Assembly: GCA_016866375.1 (NCBI GenBank)
Contig: VGMK01000124.1
Span: 1 to 6,437 of the forward strand
Reading direction: 5' to 3'
DNA from: Bacteroidota bacterium
Lineage (GTDB): Bacteria; Bacteroidota; Bacteroidia; Flavobacteriales_D; Crocinitomicaceae
DNA length: 6,437 nt
The notes under the pieces are model-generated. The model had not been told where the DNA came from. It did not search any database and was given only the letters and a program-made list of their open reading frames with translations. The position numbers and the translations under genes are program-made. Every line of letters begins with the position of its first letter. The stretch's first letter is position 1. Shown here piece by piece: positions 1-6,437 of this stretch.

Positions 1-94
1 GTTGGAGCAAATTTCAAAAAAAAATGGAGTTCAACTAAGGAAAATATTTACGAATGCTGCGACCTTCAAAACGCTAAATTCATATTACAAATAA
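1..94 (+). CDS. C-terminal tail of an upstream protein, probably DUF58 family (partial)
   Basis: Reading from base 2, 30 codons run open to a TAA at 92-94; the gene's start lies outside the window. The tail (SKKNGVQLRKIFTN, later LNSYYK) resembles the end of DUF58 proteins of MoxR loci, where a basic 'KKxGVxxxKLxT' stretch is followed about ten residues later by a leucine and an aromatic pair plus Lys. The stop is 3 bases before the next ATG, as expected for an operon partner, and a DUF58 gene is the usual neighbour at this place in bat clusters. The frame and spacing are seen directly. The family call rests on about 27 residues plus synteny, so it is an inference. The typical final 'FFKRR' is shortened here to YYK. 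Any other protein ending this way cannot be excluded. Confidence 0.55.
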   Translation, partial: LEQISKKNGVQLRKIFTNAATFKTLNSYYK

Positions 95-97
95 CGT

Positions 98-1015
98 ATG
101 AGGGTTTTTTTCGTCTTTCTTTTATTCTCCTCAATCCTATCTGCACAACAAACTGAGTCATTCTTAGACAAGGATACTGTGAAAGTGGGATTTCCAATTA
201 AATTGACATACCGTGTGAAAATGAATGGGAATTTCCCTTGGGTTAAAAGTTCAACCAAGATATTTCCTTCATTTACTGTGGAAAGTCCAAAAGACACTGC
301 TTTTGTTGAGCTGGTAAAGGAGGAAATTTTGAGCGACAAAGTAGGATGGCAAAGGTTTGAAACAACACTTATTCCTTGGGATACAGGCAGAGTGGTATTA
401 AAATCGAAAACCTATAAATTAGGGGACAGTTTGTTATACTTTTCATCAGATACTGTTGTTGTTGCCATAGGGGTCATTGAAGGTAATGGAGATATCATTG
501 ACATTCGTGAAAAGTTTACTGAAATAAATCAGAATTCACCTGAAAAAGAGCAACCTCAAAACTGGGTGTATTGGCTGTATAGCTTAATTGGAATAGGTCT
601 TTTTAGCGCTCTTTTGTATTGGTTTTTGCAAAAAAAGAAAAAGTCAGCATCCCGTTCATCGTTAAAAACACCGAAAGAACGTGCTTTAAACGATTTGGAA
701 AATTTAAAAAATACGAGGTCTTGGGAATCAGATCAGAAACAGTATTACGATAAGTTGTCATGGATTCTTAGAACCTACATAACAGAGGAATATTGCATTA
801 ATCTTTTGGACAAAACAACGAGTGAAACAAAAATTCTGCTTAAAAAAATGGGTTTACAAAAAAACAGTATACTTCAAATTGAGGAACTCTTAAATAGTGC
901 TGATTTAGTAAAATTTGCAGCTTCTTCTTCCAGCAATAGATTTGCTGAGGAAAAATTGAAAATGTGTATTCGATTGATTGAATCATTGGGGAACAGTAAC
1001 GACAATGTGGAATAA
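98..1015 (+). CDS. DUF4381-like membrane protein of the MoxR/Bat operon
   Basis: The product has 305 aa. Residues 1-17 form a signal peptide (FFVFLLFSSILSAQ). Residues about 18-130 are a probably beta-rich periplasmic domain. A linker (residues 132-155, including DIIDIREKF) leads to one transmembrane helix at about 156-178, followed by a KKKK stop-transfer patch. The cytoplasmic part (about 191-297) contains the pattern typical of DUF4381 proteins: a PKERALNDLENL helix, YYDKLSWILRTYI, and ADLVKFA near the end. This layout resembles a compact BatD: an envelope domain, one membrane span and a helical cytoplasmic domain. The ATG at 98 is chosen because it gives a complete signal peptide and sits 3 bases after the previous stop. 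The end overlaps batA by 11 bases. The gene is common between DUF58 and batA in Bacteroidota. Its biochemical role is unknown, but partnership with the VWA proteins is likely from context. Confidence 0.85.
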   Translation: MRVFFVFLLFSSILSAQQTESFLDKDTVKVGFPIKLTYRVKMNGNFPWVKSSTKIFPSFTVESPKDTAFVELVKEEILSDKVGWQRFETTLIPWDTGRVVLKSKTYKLGDSLLYFSSDTVVVAIGVIEGNGDIIDIREKFTEINQNSPEKEQPQNWVYWLYSLIGIGLFSALLYWFLQKKKKSASRSSLKTPKERALNDLENLKNTRSWESDQKQYYDKLSWILRTYITEEYCINLLDKTTSETKILLKKMGLQKNSILQIEELLNSADLVKFAASSSSNRFAEEKLKMCIRLIESLGNSNDNVE

Positions 1016-2045
1016 TTGGAATGTCGATCCCTGGAGTTATAATTATTTTCAGCCATTTTTCCTTTGGCTGCTATTCCTTTTGCCTTTTATTGGTTGGTTA
1101 CTAATTCGAAAGGAATTTTATCGAAAAGCGGACTTGTCTTTTTCAATCCCCCCGTTTATACAGCGAAGATTTGAGAGCACCTTAATTGGTGGGTTGAGAA
1201 CTTTGATTATTTTCCTCAAGTTGGGGGTATTTGCCTTGTTTATATTGATTTTAGCAAAACCATTTCGTTGGAAAGATAGCCAAATCCACCCTGACAATTA
1301 TTCGCTAGGAATTGATATAGTTTTGGCTATCGATGTGTCATTATCTATGCGGGCCAAAGATTTTTCTCCCAATCGATTGGAGGCAGCCAAAAATGTAGCA
1401 TATGAATTTATTGAACAGCGCGAAGGTGATAGAATTGGTTTTGTTGCATATGCCGGAGAGGCTTTTACAGCGTGTGCTCCCACCTTGGATTACGAGCAGT
1501 TGAAATCAAAAATTTCTGAAATTGATGGATTTGAAATGGAACAAGGAACCGCAATAGGCACAGGCTTAGGAACTGCCGTATTGCAATTGAGGAGCGATAC
1601 ATTAAAATCGAAGGTTATCATATTATTAACCGATGGAATGAATAATGCCGGAGAATTAAGTCCATTGGCTGCAGCCGAATTGGCAAAAAGTAAAAATATT
1701 TGTGTTTACACTATAGGCATTGGTTCTATGGGCAAAGCGTTGACTCCTGTTATTACACCATTTGGTTTGAGTTATGAGTACGAAGAGGTAGAAATTGATG
1801 AGGGTTCACTCAAAAAAATAGCAGATCAAACAGGTGGAAAGTACTTTCGTGCCATAGACAGGGCGGGTCTCTCAAAAATTTATCAACGCATTGATAAAAT
1901 GGAAAAGCAAAAAATGAGTAAAAATTTAAGTCAAATCGAACCTCCCACCACACCTTACGCTTTTCTCAATTGGCTTCTGTTGTTCGTCCTAATAATTTTT
2001 ATTTTCGAGTTTGGTTTTTTTACGATTAATCGATTGAATAAGTGA
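1005..2045 (+). CDS. batA: BatA, membrane-anchored VWA-domain protein
   Basis: The product has 346 aa. Two N-terminal membrane helices (about residues 15-35 and 66-84) are followed by a VWA domain (about 103-300) and a C-terminal helix (about 320-340). The metal-ion-dependent adhesion site is complete: D110-x-S112-x-S114 (AIDVSLSM), T182 (QGTAIGTGL) and D210 (ILLTDGMNN). This, the N-terminal aromatic/leucine-rich anchor and the order before a second VWA gene identify BatA. VWA domains with intact MIDAS usually bind a partner through Mg2+; here the likely partners are other Bat proteins or substrates handled with MoxR. The ATG at 1005 is preferred, overlapping the upstream gene by 11 bases. 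A TTG at 978 would add nine unconvincing residues (MNHWGTVTT) and deepen the overlap. The stop TGA shares bases with the batB start. The family call is firm; the aerotolerance function is not established for this organism. Confidence 0.93.
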   Translation: MWNNWNVDPWSYNYFQPFFLWLLFLLPFIGWLLIRKEFYRKADLSFSIPPFIQRRFESTLIGGLRTLIIFLKLGVFALFILILAKPFRWKDSQIHPDNYSLGIDIVLAIDVSLSMRAKDFSPNRLEAAKNVAYEFIEQREGDRIGFVAYAGEAFTACAPTLDYEQLKSKISEIDGFEMEQGTAIGTGLGTAVLQLRSDTLKSKVIILLTDGMNNAGELSPLAAAELAKSKNICVYTIGIGSMGKALTPVITPFGLSYEYEEVEIDEGSLKKIADQTGGKYFRAIDRAGLSKIYQRIDKMEKQKMSKNLSQIEPPTTPYAFLNWLLLFVLIIFIFEFGFFTINRLNK

Positions 2046-3133
2046 AAAGTTTAAGAGCCATTTATTTGAGAATATTTTTGCTTCACACAGTGATCTGGAC
2101 TCTTCTGGTGGTTCTTTTTTATGTCGGTGGTGGATTTGAGCCGGTTCCACTTTTTTATTTTATGCATCCCTCATACCTTCTTTTACTCTTATTTTTTCTT
2201 CCGTTATCATGGATGTTTGGAAAATCAATTTTTAAAACAAACAATATAAATTGGGGAAAACGCTCACCTTCGGTTCTTCGTTTTAATTATGCATTAACCC
2301 AGTTATTTTTAAGCAGTGTTATCTGGTATGCATTGGTATTTGCCGCAGCGATGCCTATTTACGGAAAAGAAAAGGCCGAAGCGACAAAATCTAATGCTGA
2401 GCTCATTGTTTGCCTGGATATTTCGAAGTCTATGAATGTAAGGGACATGCAGGGAAGCTCACGTTTGGATGTAGCTAAACGCGTAATTAGCTCCTTACTT
2501 TCTAAATCTTCGGGAGAACAAATTGGCCTCTGTATTTTTGCAGGAAATGCAATTCGTGAAATTGAACTTACTCGCGATTATCAGCTTATAAGAACGGTGG
2601 TTTCCAATCTTGAAAGCGAACTAATTGAACAGCAAGGGACAGACATTGCCGCAGCATTTCAACAGGCCAAGGAAATGTTCAGTTCTAACGTCACTAACAA
2701 GTCTGTTTTAATGATTACGGATGGAGAAAATCACGAATCGGATAATCAGGACAACGAGATTTATAAGAAATTACTCTCAAAGGGAATTAAAACGTGTATC
2801 GTTGGACTGGGAACGAGCACAGGTGGACCAATACCTTCGCAGTCAACAAACGATGCATCAAAACTTATGGATGATAATGGAAACGAGTGGATTTCAAAAC
2901 TTGATGATGAGTCGATTAAACAAATAGCAACAGCAACCGGTGGCAGTGCTATTATTTCCTCGGCAGCTTATCCTGATATTGAACAGATATTAACACAAAT
3001 TAACCTTATGAAAGGAGAGAATTCTCGAACTTTGGAGGTGGATGTTGATGCGATGCAATACAAGTGGTTCGTCTATACTTCGTTAGTTGCATTTTGCATG
3101 CTTTTATTATTACCAGTCTTATGGCGAAAATAA
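2042..3133 (+). CDS. batB: BatB, membrane-anchored VWA-domain protein
   Basis: The product has 363 aa from a GTG start. The VWA domain (about residues 118-320) has a complete MIDAS: D126-x-S128-x-S130 (CLDISKSM), T200 (EQQGTDIA) and D227 (MITDGENH). The BatB signature is clear: GLGTSTGGPIP, then DDNGNEWISKLDDESIKQIA, and a last membrane helix (343-361) ending in WRK. Helices at about 42-58 and 84-103 are the normal N-terminal anchors, beginning at the family's usual HP-x-(Y/F)-L motif (HPSYLLLL, residue 42). An extra hydrophobic stretch (about 8-27) precedes them. The GTG at 2042 lies directly after an in-frame TAA (2039-2041) and overlaps the batA TGA as GTGA. No in-frame ATG occurs until codon 41 (2162), so the start is either this GTG, another non-ATG codon, or that late ATG. 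BatB probably works alongside BatA in the inner membrane. Confidence 0.92.
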   Translation: MKSLRAIYLRIFLLHTVIWTLLVVLFYVGGGFEPVPLFYFMHPSYLLLLLFFLPLSWMFGKSIFKTNNINWGKRSPSVLRFNYALTQLFLSSVIWYALVFAAAMPIYGKEKAEATKSNAELIVCLDISKSMNVRDMQGSSRLDVAKRVISSLLSKSSGEQIGLCIFAGNAIREIELTRDYQLIRTVVSNLESELIEQQGTDIAAAFQQAKEMFSSNVTNKSVLMITDGENHESDNQDNEIYKKLLSKGIKTCIVGLGTSTGGPIPSQSTNDASKLMDDNGNEWISKLDDESIKQIATATGGSAIISSAAYPDIEQILTQINLMKGENSRTLEVDVDAMQYKWFVYTSLVAFCMLLLLPVLWRK

Positions 3134-3858
3134 GTTTTTTGTTCTTTTTATTTTTTTCTTCTGCTCTTTTTGCTCAGAATAAAACTCAGTTATTGGAAAA
3201 AGCTCAGGATGCTTATGCTAATAAAAACTACAAGGATGCCCTTTTTTGTTACCAAAAGTTAGATTCTTTATCGGGTCAAAAAGGTGATTATGCTCAAGAA
3301 TTGGCACAAACATTATACCGACAGAATAAATTTAATGAGGCACGAAATGCATATGCCAAGAAAAAACAAGGAAATAGAAACTCAGATGTTGACTATAATA
3401 TCGGAAATACTTTTTACAGAGAAAATAGATATGAGGATGCCATAAATTCCTACAGAGAAGTCCTAAGAAAAAATCCCAATGACGCTGAGGCAAGACATAA
3501 TTTATCTTTAGCAATGAGGAAAAAATCAAAAAAACAGAAAGAAGCTAAAAATAGAAACAAAGAGGAAAAAGAGAATAATAAAGACCAAAAACAAAAAGAG
3601 TCGGCGCGGAAGGGTCAGCAGGAAAAAAATAGAAATCAAAAAGATAAGGGAACTGAAAATCAGGATAACACGATTGAATCGACCAAAAAAAATAAACAAA
3701 CCCCATCCGAACAAAAAACAGAAGAATATACAAATAGAGATATTGAACGGAGGAAGATTGAAAAAATGCTAGAGAACCTAGCAATAAAAGAGATGAAAAC
3801 AAAAAGTAAATTGAACAACGCAAGGAGAAAAAGTAGGGGCATTTCAAAACCATGGTAG
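3121..3858 (+). CDS. batC: BatC, TPR protein with charged low-complexity tail
   Basis: The product has 245 aa. Residues 1-19 are a classic Bacteroidota signal peptide (FLFFLFFSSALFAQ), which places the mature protein in the periplasm. TPR-like helices cover about 22-50 (AQDAYANKNYKDALFCYQKL), 57-80, and 90-131; the clearest repeat is DYNIGNTFYRENRYEDAINSY. Residues about 134-205 are a low-complexity tract of Lys, Gln, Glu and Asn, then a helical segment and the end -SKPW, close to the -K(D/N)W end I recall for BatC. TPRs usually hold partner proteins, and BatC is thought to act with BatA and BatB. The ATG at 3121 is chosen because it starts the signal peptide. An upstream in-frame ATG at 3064 adds 19 residues that spoil it and lies deep in batB. 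The chosen start overlaps batB by 13 bases, and the stop overlaps the batD ATG. Confidence 0.9.
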   Translation: MAKISFLFFLFFSSALFAQNKTQLLEKAQDAYANKNYKDALFCYQKLDSLSGQKGDYAQELAQTLYRQNKFNEARNAYAKKKQGNRNSDVDYNIGNTFYRENRYEDAINSYREVLRKNPNDAEARHNLSLAMRKKSKKQKEAKNRNKEEKENNKDQKQKESARKGQQEKNRNQKDKGTENQDNTIESTKKNKQTPSEQKTEEYTNRDIERRKIEKMLENLAIKEMKTKSKLNNARRKSRGISKPW

Positions 3859-5555
3859 GAAGATTGTTTATATTTTGGTTGATACCTCTCACAACGCTTA
3901 GTTGCTGGGGGCAGACAGTACGTTTAGAGACGAATTCTACCAAAATTGCCGTTGGAGAACGTATTGAAATAAAAGTAATTTCGGATGTCAACGGTTCGAT
4001 AGAAATAAAAACTCCGACTACCTTTCATTATGGAACTACTGAGCAGTCAAGTATGCAACAGCAGTTGCATCACTCAGGTAAATTAACGATTGAATTAGGC
4101 TACCTACGCGACGGTTACTTTGATTCCCCGGGAACTTACGTTTTAGGTCCGGCAACATTGAAATCCGGTAGAAAAGTAATCACTTCCAATACCATCACTG
4201 TAGAGGTAAGCAAAGTACCATCAAATTCCAATAGTGGAATTATGGAATATAGTCGTCAGGATCTGCAGAAAGCTGCATTTGGTGTGATTAATCCAAATAA
4301 GCTGAAGATTTACGAAGGGGAACCCCTTGTTTTGGAGTCTAAAGTTCTTGCCCGAGTTGGTCTTGACAATATGAATCGTTACTTAGCTTATACTATTGAC
4401 GGTAGTCTCTCTAGTCACGAATTGGGAAATCCAGAACAAATTAAAAGCAGCTCAGAGCGAATAATGGGGATGGATTGGAGTACATATACTTTTGATCGAA
4501 AAGTGATATTCTTTAGTAAAAAAGGCAGCTACAAGGTTAAACCTTTCAAAATAAATGTTCAGAGTAATTTCAGTTATTTAACGGTTCAATCGAATTCTCC
4601 AAAGATAGAGGTGCTTTCTCTCCCTGAGAATAAACCAAAAAATTTTTCCGGAATTATTGGAGATATAGCAATGACGCTAAACGTTAAAACCAAGCCGGCA
4701 AAAAAAGGAGAAATGTTAACTTTTTCTCTTGATCTTGAGGGTAAAGGTAATATTCAGAATGCATTGGTGCCTATTGTTAAAGTTCCAAAGGGTTGGAAAG
4801 AATATACTGAACCTAAATCAAGTTCTCGTTATACTTTTACTGACTATGGTGCGGAAGGTAAATTAACATTCGAATATTGCTATCAGTGCACCACCGATGA
4901 ACCCACCAATTGGGAACCAATTAAAATGAGTTATTTCGATCCCTCAATAGGAAAATACAAGACACTTGAATCTGATTCAATTATATTTAATGAATTAGTA
5001 GCATCTGGAGGTCAAAATGATAAAACAACACAAGGTGCCGCGGGTTCTGAAAAAACGTCATTGGTTCAAAATGCTCCGATTAATGAAGATTCGGACTCAA
5101 TCCTAAAAAATCCAATTTTGTGGTTAACATTGTCAGCTATTATTGCGTTAGCTTTTTTCATTGGCATGATTGGAAGACCAAAATTCCGGAAGCGAATGGT
5201 AATGCCCGCTCATGATAATAAAACCTTCGTCGCTACCTGGAACTTGGTGGAGGAAACTCTTGACGAAGCTGAAAAAGCTATTGAACTTGGAGAAAATAAT
5301 TCCGCTATTCAATATTTGGAGAATTCGATTTGTAAAGCAATGAGCATAAAATTAAATATTGATCATCGCGGGTTGTCCTCTGAATCTATCACACAATCTT
5401 TTATTGGGACCTCTACCAATTTTGACTTGAACACAAAGATCAATGACTTTTTTCTCCAGGCGCAATTTCATCGGTATGGCACTGGAATTACAAACGACGA
5501 TTTGATGAAATTAAGAATTTTAGCAAAAGACTTACTAAAACTATTGAAAATGTGA
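3852..5555 (+). CDS. batD: BatD, oxygen-tolerance family membrane protein
   Basis: The product has 567 aa, normal for BatD. A signal peptide (residues 1-21, IFWLIPLTTLSCWGQ) leads into a long periplasmic part with beta-rich, Ig-like repeats (about 22-380), an Asn/Ser/Gly-rich linker (385-418), one transmembrane helix (about 420-440), a basic GRPKFRKR patch, and a helical cytoplasmic domain (455-567). BatD hallmarks are NPNKLKIYEGEPLVLESKV (149-167), PENKPKNFSGIIGDI (258-272), FSLDLEGKGNIQ (291-302) and SYFDPSIGKYKTL (360-372). C18 is not in a good lipobox (T-L-S-C), so ordinary cleavage near G20/Q21 is more likely than lipidation. C343 and C346 form a CxxC where relatives generally have a 'FEYVLIPR'-like strand. 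The ATG at 3852 overlaps batC by 7 bases, and the gene closes the operon. BatD probably scaffolds the VWA proteins in the envelope; its exact activity is unknown. Confidence 0.92.
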   Translation: MVGRLFIFWLIPLTTLSCWGQTVRLETNSTKIAVGERIEIKVISDVNGSIEIKTPTTFHYGTTEQSSMQQQLHHSGKLTIELGYLRDGYFDSPGTYVLGPATLKSGRKVITSNTITVEVSKVPSNSNSGIMEYSRQDLQKAAFGVINPNKLKIYEGEPLVLESKVLARVGLDNMNRYLAYTIDGSLSSHELGNPEQIKSSSERIMGMDWSTYTFDRKVIFFSKKGSYKVKPFKINVQSNFSYLTVQSNSPKIEVLSLPENKPKNFSGIIGDIAMTLNVKTKPAKKGEMLTFSLDLEGKGNIQNALVPIVKVPKGWKEYTEPKSSSRYTFTDYGAEGKLTFEYCYQCTTDEPTNWEPIKMSYFDPSIGKYKTLESDSIIFNELVASGGQNDKTTQGAAGSEKTSLVQNAPINEDSDSILKNPILWLTLSAIIALAFFIGMIGRPKFRKRMVMPAHDNKTFVATWNLVEETLDEAEKAIELGENNSAIQYLENSICKAMSIKLNIDHRGLSSESITQSFIGTSTNFDLNTKINDFFLQAQFHRYGTGITNDDLMKLRILAKDLLKLLKM

Positions 5556-5707
5556 GCATTGATTATTTTCAAAAAATCAGAGATAATTTTCATTAAATCA
5601 GGCGTTTTGGTCATTCACTTGTAACCTGAGATAAAAAAAAAAGTTTAAAACTCAACCTTTTCTTTTTGTTTTACGTTAAAGACAATCTAAGAAATTCAAT
5701 AATTAAA
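5556..5707 (+). other. Intergenic spacer between batD and rpoD; presumed terminator and rpoD promoter region
   Basis: This 152-base AT-rich spacer is the only sizeable non-coding stretch. It must contain the rpoD start signals unless rpoD is read through from the bat genes. Visible elements are an imperfect AT hairpin (5560-5579, arms TGATT/AATCA), an inverted repeat TCAGG/CCTGA (5598-5602 and 5625-5629, 22-base loop), a run of ten A (5633-5642), the near-palindrome AGTTTAAAACT (5642-5652), and a T-rich stretch (5658-5672). The A-run plus G5643 could pair with 5662-5672 at 10 of 11 positions, giving a weak AT-only stem. None is a convincing intrinsic terminator. I found no pair matching the Bacteroidota -33 TTTG / -7 TAnnTTTG promoter at proper spacing. 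The bases just before the rpoD ATG are A-rich (AATAATTAAA), as is usual for translation starts in this phylum, which mostly lack a Shine-Dalgarno sequence. Confidence 0.4.
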
Positions 5708-6437
5708 ATGAGACAATTAAAAATTGCTAAACAGGTAACCAATCGTGAAACAGATTCATTGAATAAGTATCTTCAAGATATTGGTAAGGTAGATTTGATT
5801 ACTGCTGATGAAGAGGTAGATTTGGCCCGCAGGATACGACAAGGAGATCGTGCTGCTCTCGAAAGACTCACGAAAGCGAATTTACGATTTGTCGTGTCAG
5901 TTTCAAAGCAGTATCAGAATCAAGGTCTTGCTCTGCCGGATCTAATTAATGAGGGAAATGTCGGATTAATAAAAGCTGCGGAGCGTTTTGATGAAACGCG
6001 CGGATTTAAGTTCATCTCCTATGCGGTGTGGTGGATTCGCCAATCCATCCTACAAGCGTTGGCTGAGCAGGCAAGAATTGTCAGATTACCTTTAAACAAG
6101 ATTGGAAATATCAATAAAATAAACCGCGCATATTCGGAATTAGAACAAAAATTTGAGCGCCCTCCATCGGCAGACGAGTTGGCTGAATTTTTGAATTGCT
6201 CAACGGAAGAGATAAAACAGTCGCTTTCGCAAAATGGTCGCCACATTTCAATGGATGCCCCTCTTTTAGAAGGTGACGAGTCATCATCGAGTATGTATGA
6301 CGTGATGTCAGGTGACTCCCTTCCTCCTCCCGATAGTAATCTTGTACTTGAGTCTTTGCGCAAAGACATCCGCAGTTCTCTCGCTACTTTGACACAAAGA
6401 GAGAGTGATGTATTGAGCATGTTCTATGGCTTAGACG
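5708..6437 (+). CDS. rpoD: RpoD/SigA primary sigma factor (3' end cut by window)
   Basis: The reading frame is open from the ATG at 5708 to the window edge (243 complete codons). The product opens with a short basic leader (MRQLKIAKQVTNRETDSLNKYLQDIGK) and has no region 1.1, as in the roughly 287-aa primary sigma factors of Bacteroidota. Region 1.2 covers about residues 16-50. Region 2 covers about 52-125, with NLRFVVSVSKQYQ, the core-binding LPDLINEGNVGLIKAAERFD, and the -10-recognition and melting segment RGFKFISYAVWWIRQSI. Region 3 covers about 126-205 (RLPLNKIGNINKI, then RPPSADELAEFL). Region 4 begins near 210, and the sequence stops in LTQRESDVLSMFYGLD, just before the -35-recognition helix-turn-helix. 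About 44 residues are missing. It directs RNA polymerase to housekeeping promoters. It follows the bat operon on the same strand but is separated by 152 bases, so it probably has its own promoter. Confidence 0.95.
   Translation, partial: MRQLKIAKQVTNRETDSLNKYLQDIGKVDLITADEEVDLARRIRQGDRAALERLTKANLRFVVSVSKQYQNQGLALPDLINEGNVGLIKAAERFDETRGFKFISYAVWWIRQSILQALAEQARIVRLPLNKIGNINKINRAYSELEQKFERPPSADELAEFLNCSTEEIKQSLSQNGRHISMDAPLLEGDESSSSMYDVMSGDSLPPPDSNLVLESLRKDIRSSLATLTQRESDVLSMFYGLD

Noticed and set aside
978..1004. TTG start for batA, giving nine more residues.
   Set aside because: The added residues are the out-of-frame end of the upstream gene, and the ATG at 1005 gives the normal short N-terminus before the first membrane helix.
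2721..2927. 68-codon + strand frame inside batB.
   Set aside because: It lies within the VWA domain of BatB in another frame, without signal or family features.
3064..3120. Upstream ATG for batC, giving 19 more residues.
   Set aside because: It would put a second hydrophobic segment before a perfect signal peptide and lie deep within batB; the ATG at 3121 is far better.
3869..3914. BatD as a lipoprotein through C18.
   Set aside because: The residues before the cysteine (T-L-S) do not fit a lipobox, which needs Leu at -3; ordinary signal-peptide cleavage near WGQ is more likely.
3545..3991. 148-codon minus-strand frame with many Phe, Leu and Ser, and nested or neighbouring minus frames (3526-3714, 3660-3842).
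   Set aside because: They lie mostly opposite the Lys/Glu/Asn-rich tract of batC. The hydrophobic look is simply the complement of AAA/GAA/AAT codons, and there is no start context or family likeness.
5560..5579. AT-only imperfect hairpin just after batD as an intrinsic terminator.
   Set aside because: The stem has no GC-rich core, includes a mismatch, and is not followed by a T-run.
5663..5679. TTTTTG followed by TACGTTAA as a possible Bacteroidota promoter for rpoD.
   Set aside because: The -7-like element matches only TAnnTT, and it lies 3 bases after the TTTG instead of the roughly 19-21 needed. No other TTTG is suitably placed.
6019..6420. 133-codon minus-strand open frame.
   Set aside because: It is antisense to rpoD, whose protein is plainly conserved in the + frame.

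Overview
The window reads as core chromosome of an AT-rich member of the Bacteroidota. The evidence is the gene set and order, short signal peptides ending in -AQ, A-rich start regions without clear Shine-Dalgarno motifs, and a short primary sigma factor that lacks region 1.1. Family names below come from motif and layout recognition; no database search was run.

Everything supported lies on the + strand. Bases 1-94 hold the tail of an upstream gene, probably a DUF58 protein. Then follow five tightly packed genes: a DUF4381-like membrane protein (98-1015), batA (1005-2045), batB (2042-3133), batC (3121-3858) and batD (3852-5555). The junctions are a 3-base gap and then overlaps of 11, 4, 13 and 7 bases, so this is very probably one translationally coupled operon. 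After a 152-base spacer comes rpoD/sigA (5708 to the window edge), cut off inside region 4.2.

The Bat (Bacteroides aerotolerance) genes normally belong to a MoxR-VWA locus, in which a MoxR AAA+ ATPase and a DUF58 protein act with membrane-anchored VWA proteins, probably as an envelope chaperone or assembly system. Here BatA and BatB carry membrane-tethered VWA domains with complete metal-binding (MIDAS) motifs. BatC offers periplasmic TPRs and a highly charged tail. BatD and the DUF4381-like protein each present a periplasmic beta-rich domain and a helical cytoplasmic domain. The exact biochemical role of Bat systems is unsettled, and the aerotolerance label should be treated with care. MoxR is presumably just upstream of the window. 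batE does not follow batD.

I found no tRNA, rRNA, CRISPR array, insertion sequence, or sign of transfer. I do not see an undescribed system here. The points worth a second look are small: a CxxC in BatD, an unusual GTG-started N-terminal extension on BatB, and the way the batC end encodes the batD start.
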